This document shows, in pieces, positions 19,201 to 28,364 of a stretch of DNA of 64,000 nucleotides; positions within the stretch are counted from its first letter, which is position 1; the number at the start of each line of letters is the position of its first letter. Both the position numbers and the translations under genes were made by a program. The DNA is from Algicella marina (GTDB lineage: Bacteria; Pseudomonadota; Alphaproteobacteria; Rhodobacterales; Rhodobacteraceae): the NCBI RefSeq assembly GCF_009931615.1, contig NZ_CP046620.1:3642501-3706500 (forward strand), in the 5' to 3' direction. The notes under the pieces were generated by a model, which was given only the letters and a program-made list of their open reading frames with translations, was not told the DNA's origin and made no database searches.

Positions 19201-20001
19201 ATGTTCAAATCGGTTTCGGAATTAATCGATGTTGATAACTTCAAAGCGTGTCTGAAATCATATGGCGCAGAAGGTCCGTTCGATCACTGCGTTATCGACA
19301 ACTTTTTCAAACCGGAGGTCGCCGCTGCGCTTGAGGCAGAGTTCCCAGGTTTCGACGATGAGGTTTGGCACCAGTACGACAATCCGATCGAGATCAAGAA
19401 AGTGTCCAACATCTGGAACACGTTTCCGCCCCTTACCTACAACACCTTCAATGTTTTGAACTCGCCGGAATTCCTGCAACTGCTGTCCGACAATGCGCTC
19501 GGCGGCATGAAACTTTATGCAGACAACGGTCTGAATGGTGGTGGCTGGCACATGCACAAGAAGGGCGGCAAGCTGAACACACATCTCGATTATTCTCTGC
19601 ACCCAAAGCTTGGGTTGCAGCGGAAACTCAACATCATCATCTACATGAATTCCAACTGGCAGGAAGACTGGGGCGGCTCTCTGGGCCTTTGGGGCAACGA
19701 GACCGATGAGAAACCCGGTGACCTGGAAAAGTCAGTGCCTGCCATCTTTAACCGCGCCGTCATCTTCGATACTACGCAGAACAGCTGGCATGGCCTGCCA
19801 GAGCCACTGACCTGTCCGGACGACGAAACCCGCCGCAGTCTTGCGGCCTATTTCCTGTGTGACGCGCCAGAAGGTGTAGATGAACGCGGCAAGGCATTGT
19901 TCGCCCCCACAAAAGAGCAGGAGGGCGACACGGAAATTCTTGACCTCATCAAGAAGCGGTCGAATGTCCAGACTGCTGCCTCGGTCTACGGCAAGAAGTG
20001 A
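19201..20001 (+). CDS. 2-oxoglutarate/Fe(II)-dependent oxygenase (prolyl hydroxylase-like)
   Basis: A 266-residue cytoplasmic protein. The iron-binding triad is visible as HLD in LNTHLDYSLHPKLGLQR and a distal His in TTQNSWHGLPEPL, with the 2-oxoglutarate-binding Arg shortly after (DETRRSLAAYFL). RKLNIIIYMNSNWQEDWGG is the conserved central strand of 2OG-FeII_Oxy proteins. The ATG at 19201 has a perfect AGGAG. The 286 bases upstream show no other gene. Related proteins hydroxylate proteins or modify sugar/lipid precursors; the substrate here is unknown. Confidence 0.85.
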   Translation: MFKSVSELIDVDNFKACLKSYGAEGPFDHCVIDNFFKPEVAAALEAEFPGFDDEVWHQYDNPIEIKKVSNIWNTFPPLTYNTFNVLNSPEFLQLLSDNALGGMKLYADNGLNGGGWHMHKKGGKLNTHLDYSLHPKLGLQRKLNIIIYMNSNWQEDWGGSLGLWGNETDEKPGDLEKSVPAIFNRAVIFDTTQNSWHGLPEPLTCPDDETRRSLAAYFLCDAPEGVDERGKALFAPTKEQEGDTEILDLIKKRSNVQTAASVYGKK

Positions 20002-20008
20002 TTTTTGG

Positions 20009-20037
20009 GGCGACGCTGAAACAGAATTGGCGTCGCC
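20009..20037 (+). terminator. Hairpin after the 2OG oxygenase gene
   Basis: GGCGACGC and GCGTCGCC form an 8-bp stem with a 13-base loop starting 8 bases after the stop codon. There is no strong T run after it, so it may end transcription weakly or stabilise the mRNA 3' end. Confidence 0.5.
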
Positions 20038-20287
20038 TCATCTCATGGAATTGTGTAAATTCCGGTACAGACAGCCCAACATAAATATGTTCAAAAAATG
20101 ATGTTTGGCCTTATTTAAGTCGATTCGGGGCACTAGATGATGGTCTCGGGAGCAGTTTGGGGTCCAATCTGTGTGTACCTGTTGCGGAAAAAGCAAAGTT
20201 AACTCGTTTGTGTAAGAACTTGTTAAAATTTGGATATTCCGCATCTATATTGGTGATCGGTAACCGATGGCGTAGGAGGAATCGGGC

Positions 20288-22579
20288 GTGAAACTGGACG
20301 ATCGTTTTATGACGATACTCACGGCACTGGTGCTGTTCATCGGTGTCGGGGCCCTTCTGAGCCGTGGTGAAGACGGTCAGTCTCTCCTTGGTGGATCCGC
20401 CAAGTTCCAGCCGAAGCCGGATACCTTTCAGCTGCGTGCCGGTCGTCTCCAGTCGTTGGACGTTCTCCTGAACGACAAGAACAAGGACTTGGTAGACGTT
20501 TCCGCTCTCTCGATCGTGGAGCCGCCGGAATGTGGCTTGGCAGAGGCGATCAACGGCGCAATCCAGTATTCCGATTCACTTGACTGCATCGACAAACTTG
20601 AGATGTCGTACTGCGTTCCGTTCGAAGGCGAATGTGAAGCGACGATTGTCACGCTCAACGTCATCAACGTCGACAAGGAAAAACAGGAAGCCATCGAGAT
20701 GGCCCGCCGTGAAGCGGAGGCCAGTGGCAAGCCGCTGGAATCCGGCGGCAGCGCGCCGTCAATCATGACTGATATGACCGGTCAGGCAGCGGCACCGGAG
20801 CAGCAGTCGCCGCAGTTTGCGATGCAGCGGCCGGTGCGACTTGAAATTCCGTCGACCGCAGAAGTTATTACTCCGACCGAGGCGACTGAAAGCATCCGCA
20901 ATCGCGATGTGGCGGTCGCAGTGAATGTGCAGAGCACTGATATTGCGAACATGACGGACAGCGGTGTGAACGTTTCGACAGCGTCCGCACGTGCAGGCAA
21001 TGTTTCCATGGGGGGTATCTCCATGGCGTCGCCGATGCCGGGCGGTGAGGAAAGCGACATTTCCATCGCAATGGCCGATACGACACCGCAACGTAATCCT
21101 TCACGCCCGACGGCTCCGTCAGGTCTGGCTGCCTCAACATCGATGAGCGCACCTGCGCCGCAGCCCGGCACATCTCTTGCTGGCGCTCCGTCTTCACCAT
21201 CGGCGCCGGCCCTCGGTGGCGGTACGCCGACAGCACCTGCACAGCAAATGGCTGCCGCTCCGACTGCACCTTCATCGCCGTCTGCTCCGAGTGCGCCGAC
21301 CGCGGCTCCTGCACCTGCTGTGGCCGACATCAAGGAAGCGGCGCCCGCCGCCCAGACCCGCGTGGCCGATGCGCCTGAGGCAACTCCCCAGCCGGAGACG
21401 CCAGAAAGCTCCGGCGTTTTGGCCAGCTTGGCGCGCAGCAGTTCCTTTCTCGGCGTGACCGTTTCCGCAGCCAAGGCGCTGTTGTCGCCGGAAGAAGAGC
21501 GCACCGTTGCGGCGGTTGTTCCGACGAACACGACCTCGGCCCCGCGTCCGAAAGACTACTCCGTAAGCGATGGTCTTGGTGCGCAGGCGCCTGACATTGG
21601 TGATCTGGGTCAGGTGACGCCTTTGCCGCAGGCTGACCGTCCGGTTCCGACCGGGTCCAATGCCCCGACGCTGGTGGCTTCCCTTGCTACCGACGATGTA
21701 GAGGCACTGTCCGGCCTTTCGACACCGGCAGCACGTCCTACTCCGGAAGCACCGAAGGCAGCGGAGGTTCCTACAGTCGAAACCCCGGTCGCAGAGGCTG
21801 AGACTGTGGAGCCGGAACAGGAAGTTGCGGCCCTCACGACTGACGAGGAGCTGTCAACGGTTCCGGCCGTCGATCCCGAAGTTGCAGTTGAAGAGGTCGT
21901 CAAGAATTGCGGTGTCGACATGGCGCTGCAGGTCCAGGTTGGCGCTGAAATCGTTGCATCGATCGTATCTCCTTGCCGCCCGAATGAACAGTTTACCGTA
22001 GAGCATTCGGGCATGGCGTTCTCGGCTAATACCGATGCCGAGGGTATGGCAAATGTTATCGTTCCGGCTCTTGTTTCGGATGCGACGGTCAAGGTTTCCT
22101 TTGCCGACGGTGCCGAAGAAGAGGGCGCGATCAGCGTCACCAATCTCAGCAAGGTGACGCGCGTCGCGGTCACCTGGGATGCAGATATTAACTTCGACCT
22201 TCATGCGCTCGAGTTTGGTGCGCAGGAAGCATCCGAAGGTCATGTATGGGCCGAACAGCCGAAGAACTATCGCGAAGCACGCCGTTCCGGCGGTGGCTAC
22301 CTGCTAGCGCTTGGCCCCGAAACAGGCCCTGGCCTTCGCGCAGAGGTTTATACTCTGTTTGAAACCAGCCGTACTCAGGGTGGCCTTGTTGACCTGTCTC
22401 TCAAACTCGCCGAATTCGGGCAGGAATGTAACGACTCGCCGGTAATTCGTACCTTGCGCACAGAAGGCTTGGATATCGAGAGAGATCGAGATATTCAGTT
22501 TGCATTGTCCGGTTGTGAAAACGCTTCCGAAATCGTGGTACCAAACACGATCCGCGATATCCGGATTTCGCGCCGTTAA
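20288..22579 (+). CDS. Large Pro/Ala-rich membrane-anchored envelope protein, function unknown
   Basis: A 763-residue protein. One N-terminal membrane segment (FMTILTALVLFIGVGALL) is followed by a beta-rich domain (FQLRAGRLQSLDVLLNDKNK) with four cysteines around residues 78-118 (PPECGL, LDCIDK, SYCVPF, GECEA). A long Ala/Pro/Ser/Thr-rich linker covers about residues 150-530. The C-terminus (from NCGVDMALQVQVGAEI) is again beta-rich with paired cysteines. The GTG at 20288 has AGGAGG upstream. It is followed 65 bases later by a PstS-OmpA chimera, so the two probably work together in the periplasm. The linker length would suit spanning toward the cell wall. I do not recognise the family. Confidence 0.8.
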   Translation: MKLDDRFMTILTALVLFIGVGALLSRGEDGQSLLGGSAKFQPKPDTFQLRAGRLQSLDVLLNDKNKDLVDVSALSIVEPPECGLAEAINGAIQYSDSLDCIDKLEMSYCVPFEGECEATIVTLNVINVDKEKQEAIEMARREAEASGKPLESGGSAPSIMTDMTGQAAAPEQQSPQFAMQRPVRLEIPSTAEVITPTEATESIRNRDVAVAVNVQSTDIANMTDSGVNVSTASARAGNVSMGGISMASPMPGGEESDISIAMADTTPQRNPSRPTAPSGLAASTSMSAPAPQPGTSLAGAPSSPSAPALGGGTPTAPAQQMAAAPTAPSSPSAPSAPTAAPAPAVADIKEAAPAAQTRVADAPEATPQPETPESSGVLASLARSSSFLGVTVSAAKALLSPEEERTVAAVVPTNTTSAPRPKDYSVSDGLGAQAPDIGDLGQVTPLPQADRPVPTGSNAPTLVASLATDDVEALSGLSTPAARPTPEAPKAAEVPTVETPVAEAETVEPEQEVAALTTDEELSTVPAVDPEVAVEEVVKNCGVDMALQVQVGAEIVASIVSPCRPNEQFTVEHSGMAFSANTDAEGMANVIVPALVSDATVKVSFADGAEEEGAISVTNLSKVTRVAVTWDADINFDLHALEFGAQEASEGHVWAEQPKNYREARRSGGGYLLALGPETGPGLRAEVYTLFETSRTQGGLVDLSLKLAEFGQECNDSPVIRTLRTEGLDIERDRDIQFALSGCENASEIVVPNTIRDIRISRR

Positions 22580-22644
22580 CGAGTTCTTCCGCCTTTCGAT
22601 CTAGGTGTGCGGGCCAATATCCCCTGCGGCACGGATGCTGAAAC

Positions 22645-24228
22645 TTGTGCAAGTCGACTCTCAATTGGATCCTTGCGTGCGCTCTATTGGGCGCATTTTC
22701 GGCGACCGAATCCATTGCCCAAGATGATGTTCTGAAGTCACTGGATGGCAGCCTAACGCTCCGAGGCTCCATACTGGCAGCTGATCAGGCAAGCTTTCTT
22801 ATTTCCACGGCTGTGGGCGAAGTTCGCGTCTCGCGTGAAGGAGTTTCCTGTACCGGGCCGGGCTGTCCGGATGCGACCGGTGAAGCCTCACACGAGTTTT
22901 CCCGATTCCGGATAGTTACCTCGCACGGGCTTGAGGAAGCGCTGCTTCTGTCTCTGATTGAGAGTTACAGCCTCTCTCAGGACGCCGACATGCTCGTCAG
23001 TCCGTTGGGGGGAGAACGGACTGAAGTGACGTTGAGCAACGAAATGGGTGAGGACCTTCTGGCGATCTCCATAGATGCCAGCACGACAGCAAAAGCTTTC
23101 GAGCAACTTGCGATATCCGATGCAGGCCTTGTTGTCGCCAATCGTCAGATCCAGGAAGGCGAGGCTCAGCTGATCCGTACACTCGGCCGTGGAAATGCAG
23201 CTGCGGATGGGCGGCAATTCATTGCAGCTTTGGATGGCGTTGTAGTTGTCACTTCACGTGACAATCCTGTCAAATCCATGACCGAAGATGAAATCGCTGC
23301 TGTTTTGGCTGGCCAGGTTGATGATTGGTCCCAAGTCGGCGGAGAACCTGGCCCGATTTCGATATTTCGATCTGACGAAGAGACCGGAACGTGGCTTGTG
23401 GCAGAAGAACAGGTGATGGAACCAGCGGGACTGAAGATCTCGGCACTTGCTCGAACGTTGCCCACCGATGCCGAGGTTTCCGACCGTGTTGCGTCCGATC
23501 CGGGTGCCATCGGCATTACCACGTACTCAAACCTGCGCAGCGCTCAGGCGCTGCTAATTGAAGGCACGTGTGGCATCTGGGCTCAAGCCGATCCCTTTAC
23601 GATCAAGACCGAAGAATACCCGTTCACCAAACGGATATTCATGTATCGCTCTGCGCAGGAATCCTCAGGCATCGACAGCTTCATCCATTATCTCGAAAGC
23701 GAGGAAGCGCAAGACGTCATTGCCGACGCCGGTTTCGTCGATCAGGGAATTTCCGGCGTCTCGGTGAACGCCCAGGGATTGCGTTTTGTGTCGGCCATGC
23801 TGCCCTCGAGCGCAGAAACAAGCCTCATACAGCTCCAAGAAATGATGCAGGAACTTTTGTCGGCGGAGCGGCTCTCCCTGACACTTCGGTTTGTCGAGGG
23901 AAGTCGCGACTATGATGCCCGCGGTGAAGCGGACCTCAAACGTCTCGCCGACATGATTGCCACCGGCCAGTATGACCGGAAGGAAATTCTGCTCGTCGGG
24001 TTCACCGATTCTCGCGGAGAGGCGCAGGAAAATCGCCGCCTTAGTCAGCAACGGGCTGAAGAGGCTGAGGAGCGTTTGCGCGCACTGCTGCCGGAAAACC
24101 GCAAGGCGACGGTCAGGATCAAGCCCGTCGGGTTTGGAGAGATGTCACCTCTCGGTTGCAACGATACCCCTCGTGGGCGCAACGTCAATCGACGGGTGGA
24201 GGTCTGGCTCAGGGACATCAGCCGATAG
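22645..24228 (+). CDS. Periplasmic PstS-like substrate-binding protein fused to OmpA domain
   Basis: A 527-residue protein. A signal peptide (ILACALLGAFSATESIAQ) is followed by a short beta domain with a CTGPGC motif. A phosphate-binding-protein-like domain (residues about 100-370) includes MTEDEIAAVLAGQVDDWSQV and RSDEETGTW, and a C-terminal OmpA peptidoglycan-binding domain has LLVGFTDSRGEAQENRRLS and NRRVEVWL. The frame begins at TTG 22645 because TGA at 22639 blocks extension. An ATG at 22635 is out of frame. The paralogue at 34423 starts with similar codons, so a small indel near 22640 is possible. It resembles that paralogue along its whole length. Confidence 0.85.
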   Translation: MCKSTLNWILACALLGAFSATESIAQDDVLKSLDGSLTLRGSILAADQASFLISTAVGEVRVSREGVSCTGPGCPDATGEASHEFSRFRIVTSHGLEEALLLSLIESYSLSQDADMLVSPLGGERTEVTLSNEMGEDLLAISIDASTTAKAFEQLAISDAGLVVANRQIQEGEAQLIRTLGRGNAAADGRQFIAALDGVVVVTSRDNPVKSMTEDEIAAVLAGQVDDWSQVGGEPGPISIFRSDEETGTWLVAEEQVMEPAGLKISALARTLPTDAEVSDRVASDPGAIGITTYSNLRSAQALLIEGTCGIWAQADPFTIKTEEYPFTKRIFMYRSAQESSGIDSFIHYLESEEAQDVIADAGFVDQGISGVSVNAQGLRFVSAMLPSSAETSLIQLQEMMQELLSAERLSLTLRFVEGSRDYDARGEADLKRLADMIATGQYDRKEILLVGFTDSRGEAQENRRLSQQRAEEAEERLRALLPENRKATVRIKPVGFGEMSPLGCNDTPRGRNVNRRVEVWLRDISR

Positions 24229-24252
24229 CGCCGTCTGCCCGTATCAACCGGA

Positions 24253-25032
24253 TCATAGAAGCCCGAGGCTTCGGAAGCTGCTGATATCCTCCCGACCAAT
24301 AACAATGTGATCGTGGATGACGATTTTCATGGTCGCGGCAGCTTTCACTATCTGGTTCGTCATTTCGATATCTGCGGTCGAAGGCGATGGATCGCCCGAC
24401 GGATGGTTATGGACGAGGATGAGGGCAGATGCGTTTAGTTCCAGCGTTCGCTTTATAACCTCACGGGTGTAGACCGGAACATGATCGACAGTGCCCCGCC
24501 CCTGCTCTTCATCAGCAATGAGGATGTTCTTTCGGTCTAGGTAAAGTATACGGAACTGCTCGATTTCCTGATATGCCATTGTTGTCTTGCAATAGTTAAT
24601 CAGTGCATCCCAGGAAGTGATTGCATTGCGACCAAGAACCCGTGTCTGAGCAAGCTTGTGGGCTGCCGCTTCAACGATCTTCAATTCTCGAATGACGGCC
24701 GCGCCAACACCTTGGACATGCGCCAGCCGCTCAGGCGACGCCGACACCACGGAATTGAAGTCCCCGAAGGCTGCGATGAGATCCTTGGCAAGGGGTTTGA
24801 CGTCGCCACGTGGGATGGCGCTGAACAGTATCAGTTCCAGCATTTCGTAGTCTGCCAGAGCTTGAGAGCCCGCACGCACGAAGCGCTCCCGTAGCCGTTT
24901 GCGATGGTCCTTCTGATGCCTGTACGCCATTTCAGGTAGATCGCTCGTTCTGATAGGCATGGGCAGCGGTTCGGAAAGCAGGCTCATTTGCGTCCCGTCA
25001 CTCATCCCACCAGGTTCTCTTGCCTTGCTCAT
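24253..25032 (-). CDS. radC: RadC/UPF0758-family protein with JAB1/MPN domain
   Basis: A 259-residue protein. An N-terminal helix-hairpin-helix region (ASPERLAHVQGVGAAVIREL) precedes a JAMM metal site LVHNHPSGDPSPSTADIEMT near residue 205. The family was once linked to DNA repair, but that role is disputed and its activity is not established. It converges with the PstS-OmpA gene with 24 bases between the stops. An internal ATG at about 24985 could be the start, since the first 16 residues look unconserved. Confidence 0.92.
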   Translation of the reverse strand: MSKAREPGGMSDGTQMSLLSEPLPMPIRTSDLPEMAYRHQKDHRKRLRERFVRAGSQALADYEMLELILFSAIPRGDVKPLAKDLIAAFGDFNSVVSASPERLAHVQGVGAAVIRELKIVEAAAHKLAQTRVLGRNAITSWDALINYCKTTMAYQEIEQFRILYLDRKNILIADEEQGRGTVDHVPVYTREVIKRTLELNASALILVHNHPSGDPSPSTADIEMTNQIVKAAATMKIVIHDHIVIGREDISSFRSLGLL

Positions 25033-25142
25033 GCCTTTGTTTTTCCTTTCTCGGTTAACAAGCCATTAATCAATCAAAGACCGGAGATGGACTTTGTGTA
25101 GTTGGCAGGGAATAAACGGGCAGAACAGGCAAAGAGGTTTGT

Positions 25143-25934
25143 ATGGAGTGGCGTTCGCCAAGGATTTTTATCGGGGGATCGCCGGGTATCTCACATTACC
25201 AGGTGTTGGGAGAGCGCAATTCCGGGACCAACTTCGTTTCCACGCTGCTGCGCCGAAACCTCGGCCATGGCATTGTCGAGGAAAGGCCCTATGGATGGAA
25301 GCACGGCTTTATCGACCGCCGGGTCGTTGCGACCCCACAGCTCCTCACACTCGTAGTCTACCGCCACCCGGTGCGTTGGTTGCAAAGTGTCCATTCCAAA
25401 CCGCTGGAACTGACAGACAATTTTGACAATCTTACGTTCGACGAATTTCTGCGCACGCCGTGGACTGGCGGTTTCGTTCGCGAAGGCGGACCGAAGGAAC
25501 CCAGCACTGCGGACCTGGAGCCCAAGACCGCGCGCGTATTCACCAGCCCGATGGCGGTGCGCACAGCCAAAATTTCGTATCTGGAAGAGATGGCTGACAT
25601 GGGCGGCAACATTGCCTATTTGCGCTTCGAAGACGTCAACCGGGATCCCGTCAGGACCCTGCAAGCTCTCTCGGATGCCTTCGCTTTGGCGCTCAATGCC
25701 TACCAGTCCATTGATGGATTCAAGGGTGACGGCGGAAAGTACCTGCCCAAGCATGTGCCGCTGCCGTCAGCGCAACAACTCACGAAAATCTTCGATGGGC
25801 TGGACTGGGCGGTCGAACGCTCCATCGGCTATGATTTCGACGACGTCCCAACGTTCGACGGACTTAGCCCTTGGGATAGGCGCAGTCTCAAGAGCCGGTG
25901 GCGCGAACTGTGGCGGTCGGGCAGCAAGGCCTGA
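25143..25934 (+). CDS. Sulfotransferase-like P-loop protein
   Basis: A 263-residue protein. YQVLGERNSGTNFVSTLLRR near the N-terminus resembles the PAPS-binding 5' loop of sulfotransferases. LLTLVVYRHPVRWLQSVH is the expected 3'-phosphate-binding strand with its RxP signature, and IAYLRFEDVNRDPVRTLQAL resembles the conserved RYEDL segment. Together these support the sulfotransferase fold. The acceptor cannot be told. The ATG at 25143 has AGAGG upstream. It converges with map, 4 bases apart. Confidence 0.7.
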   Translation: MEWRSPRIFIGGSPGISHYQVLGERNSGTNFVSTLLRRNLGHGIVEERPYGWKHGFIDRRVVATPQLLTLVVYRHPVRWLQSVHSKPLELTDNFDNLTFDEFLRTPWTGGFVREGGPKEPSTADLEPKTARVFTSPMAVRTAKISYLEEMADMGGNIAYLRFEDVNRDPVRTLQALSDAFALALNAYQSIDGFKGDGGKYLPKHVPLPSAQQLTKIFDGLDWAVERSIGYDFDDVPTFDGLSPWDRRSLKSRWRELWRSGSKA

Positions 25935-25938
25935 CTTT

Positions 25939-26751
25939 CTATTTCCAGGTCGGATGAAAAAGACTAGCGGGCGACAGCGTAAATATCTCGCAACCATCTT
26001 CGGTTACGCCGACGGAATGCTCGAACTGAGCCGACAGCGACTTGTCCTTCGTAACCGCCGTCCAGCCATCTGAGAGCACCTTGGTCTCGGGACGTCCCAG
26101 ATTTATCATTGGTTCAATAGTGAAGAACATTCCCGGTTCGAGAACCGGCCCCGTCCCCGTCCGGCCATAGTGGAGAACATTGGGAGCTGCGTGGAAAACG
26201 CGTCCCAGACCGTGGCCACAAAAATCGCGAACGACGCTGCACCGCTGGGCCTCAGCATAGGTCTGGATAGAGTGGCCGATGTCGCCGAAAGTATTGCCTG
26301 GTTTGACCGCTTCAATACCCTTCATCAGAGCATCATGGGTGATGTCGATCAGACGCTGAGACTTTCGCGCCAGTTTTCCGGCGACGAACATTCGCGACGT
26401 ATCACCGTACCAGCCATCGACAATGCAAGTAACATCGATGTTCAGGATGTCCCCGTCACGCAGGCGCTTTTCCGAAGGAATTCCGTGGCAGACAACGTGA
26501 TTGATGGAGATACAACTGGCATGTTGGTAACCTTTGTAACCAATAGTTGCCGACACGGCGCCGTGTGCGACGATGTAGTCTTCGATCAACCGGTCCAATT
26601 CACCGGTTTCCACGCCCGGCACCACATGTTCCGCAATCATGTCGAGAGTTTCGGCGGCCAGTCTTCCCGCTTTGCGCATGCCTGCGAAATCCGCGTCCGA
26701 ATGGATGCGAATGCCGTCTCTGTTCAGCCGCCCGGGTGTTAAACCTTCCAC
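25939..26751 (-). CDS. map: Methionine aminopeptidase, type I
   Basis: A 270-residue MetAP that removes initiator methionine from new proteins. Metal ligands are seen in ILNIDVTCIVDGWYGDTSRM (two Asp), GHGLGRVFHAAP (His), FFTIEPMIN (Glu) and SAQFEHSVGVTEDG (Glu). YKGYQHASCISINHVVCHGI holds the active-site His. The open frame reaches 26874, but GTG at 26751 (MEGLTPGRLNRDGIRIHSD) has AGGA 8 bases upstream and matches the usual N-terminus; TTG at 26757 is too close to that site. Confidence 0.94.
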   Translation of the reverse strand: MEGLTPGRLNRDGIRIHSDADFAGMRKAGRLAAETLDMIAEHVVPGVETGELDRLIEDYIVAHGAVSATIGYKGYQHASCISINHVVCHGIPSEKRLRDGDILNIDVTCIVDGWYGDTSRMFVAGKLARKSQRLIDITHDALMKGIEAVKPGNTFGDIGHSIQTYAEAQRCSVVRDFCGHGLGRVFHAAPNVLHYGRTGTGPVLEPGMFFTIEPMINLGRPETKVLSDGWTAVTKDKSLSAQFEHSVGVTEDGCEIFTLSPASLFHPTWK

Positions 26752-26830
26752 TCTCAATGTCCTTTCGACGGGAAATGTAGGTGCAGTGAGCGCTTTTTGC
26801 AAAACCACAAGCACGGCGAAAGCGCAAGTT

Positions 26831-27541
26831 TCAACAGACGCTGGCTTCCGAAAGGGGATCTGCGAGGGAGACACCGTTCGTAGAAATCCGAGTCGCCATC
26901 ACCAGTGTCTCAACGCCCGCGGCTTTTGCGGCCAATGCGGCATCCGCATAGACAGGGTCGATATCGTCGGCAATCGAGAAACGCGTGCAATCCGTTCTCT
27001 GAACTACGTAGAGCACCACGGCCCGGTGACCTTCCGCCGCCATCGCCATCAGGTCGCCCATGTGCTTTGCTCCGCGCGCGGTTACACTGTCGGGAAATTC
27101 CGCCAATGTACCTTTACGCCGCAGATGCACGTTCTTGACCTCCAGATAGCAATCGGCACGTCCGCCTCCCTGAAGCAGAAAGTCTACCCGGCTGCCTTGT
27201 CGATAGCGGACCTCACGGCGGAATGTCTCATACTCAGAAAGACCCGGAATGCGTTTCGCGGAAAGTGCCTCTTCGACAATGACGTTCGGCAACCCGGTGT
27301 CGATCCCGGCCAGATGGCCGCAAGGTAACTCGATCAGTTTCCAACTGAACTTCAGTTTCCGATTGGGATTGTCGCTGGGTTGCAACCAGATCGTACTGCC
27401 ACTTTCATTCACACCAGTCATCCGCCCGGGGTTGGCGCAATGGGCAACAACTTCTTGCCCGTCTTCAAGCGTGACATCGGCTAGGAAGCGTTTATACCGG
27501 CGCAGAAGTGTTGCGCGGATCAGGGGCGGGTCGAAAATCAT
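26831..27541 (-). CDS. sfsA: Sugar fermentation stimulation protein SfsA
   Basis: A 236-residue SfsA-family protein. It begins MIFDPPLIRATLLRRYKRFL, contains the conserved AHCANPGRMTG and ends with the nuclease-like pattern RVDFLLQGGG-ADCYLEVKNV, with Asp, Glu and Lys in PD-D/ExK arrangement. The family is annotated from an effect on maltose metabolism in E. coli; its biochemical role is unclear and a nuclease fold is likely. I start at the ATG at 27541, preceded by AGGAGG, not the upstream 27667. It is divergent from the CinA-like gene. Confidence 0.93.
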   Translation of the reverse strand: MIFDPPLIRATLLRRYKRFLADVTLEDGQEVVAHCANPGRMTGVNESGSTIWLQPSDNPNRKLKFSWKLIELPCGHLAGIDTGLPNVIVEEALSAKRIPGLSEYETFRREVRYRQGSRVDFLLQGGGRADCYLEVKNVHLRRKGTLAEFPDSVTARGAKHMGDLMAMAAEGHRAVVLYVVQRTDCTRFSIADDIDPVYADAALAAKAAGVETLVMATRISTNGVSLADPLSEASVC

Positions 27542-27586
27542 GCCTCCTGCTACCTCGCGTATCAGCAGGGGGCAAGGAACGAATAG

Positions 27587-28306
27587 ATGGCAAATCCGAC
27601 AGCGGCAATGCTGGTAATCGGCGACGAAATTCTCTCCGGACGCACACGTGACGCCAACATGTACCACCTAGCAGGGCGCTTGAACGCGCACGGTGTCGAT
27701 TTGCGTGAAGTCCGTGTTGTCGGCGATGAAGCTGCGGACATTGTGGCAGCGCTCAATGAACTTCGCCGGCGATGGAACCACGTTTTCACGTCCGGTGGTA
27801 TCGGCCCGACCCATGACGACATCACGGCCGATTGCATCGCGGAAGCATTCGGCGTCGGAATCGACGTACGCGACGATGCGCGTGCCGTTCTTGCCAGCAA
27901 CTATCCCGGGGGCGTCGCCGACCTCACATCGGCCCGATTGCGGATGGCACGCATACCGGATGGCGCAAGCCTGATAGATAATCCGGTCAGCAAGGCACCT
28001 GGTTTTCAGCTTGAGAACGTCTATGTCATGGCCGGTGTCCCCAGCGTGTTTGAGGCGATGGTGGAGTCTGCTTTGCCCCTCATCACGGGTGGTGCGCCAT
28101 TGATGTCGGAGAGCGTCCGCATAGATAAAGGCGAGAGCGACGTGGCGGAGCCGCTGGCACTTATCGCCAGTACATACCCTTCCGTTTCCATTGGCTCATA
28201 TCCTTTTCAGCGCGACGGCCGGTTCGGGACAAACATTGTTCTTCGCTCGGCCGACAGGGATTCGCTGGACGCAGCCACAAACGCGGTACGCGCGTTGGCA
28301 GTCTGA
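27587..28306 (+). CDS. CinA-like competence/damage-inducible protein, molybdopterin-binding domain only
   Basis: A 239-residue MoaB/MogA-fold protein. It shows AAMLVIGDEILSGRTRDAN and FTSGGIGPTHDDITADCIAE, the two signatures of the CinA N-terminal (COG1058) domain. The C-terminal nicotinamide-nucleotide amidase domain of full CinA is absent. The domain can have ADP-ribose pyrophosphatase activity in some homologues. It is followed by the tRNA-Leu gene 58 bases later, on the same strand. Confidence 0.88.
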   Translation: MANPTAAMLVIGDEILSGRTRDANMYHLAGRLNAHGVDLREVRVVGDEAADIVAALNELRRRWNHVFTSGGIGPTHDDITADCIAEAFGVGIDVRDDARAVLASNYPGGVADLTSARLRMARIPDGASLIDNPVSKAPGFQLENVYVMAGVPSVFEAMVESALPLITGGAPLMSESVRIDKGESDVAEPLALIASTYPSVSIGSYPFQRDGRFGTNIVLRSADRDSLDAATNAVRALAV

Positions 28307-28364
28307 ATGACGCAACAAGCGCCCTTTACGCTGGCCTTCGCATAGCTTTACATTGGGCCGTCAC

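Noticed and set aside
22635-22645. ATG at 22635 as the start of the first PstS-OmpA gene
   Set aside because: It is out of frame with the signal peptide and its frame stops after a short run. A sequencing indel could change this, but as given the TTG at 22645 is the start.
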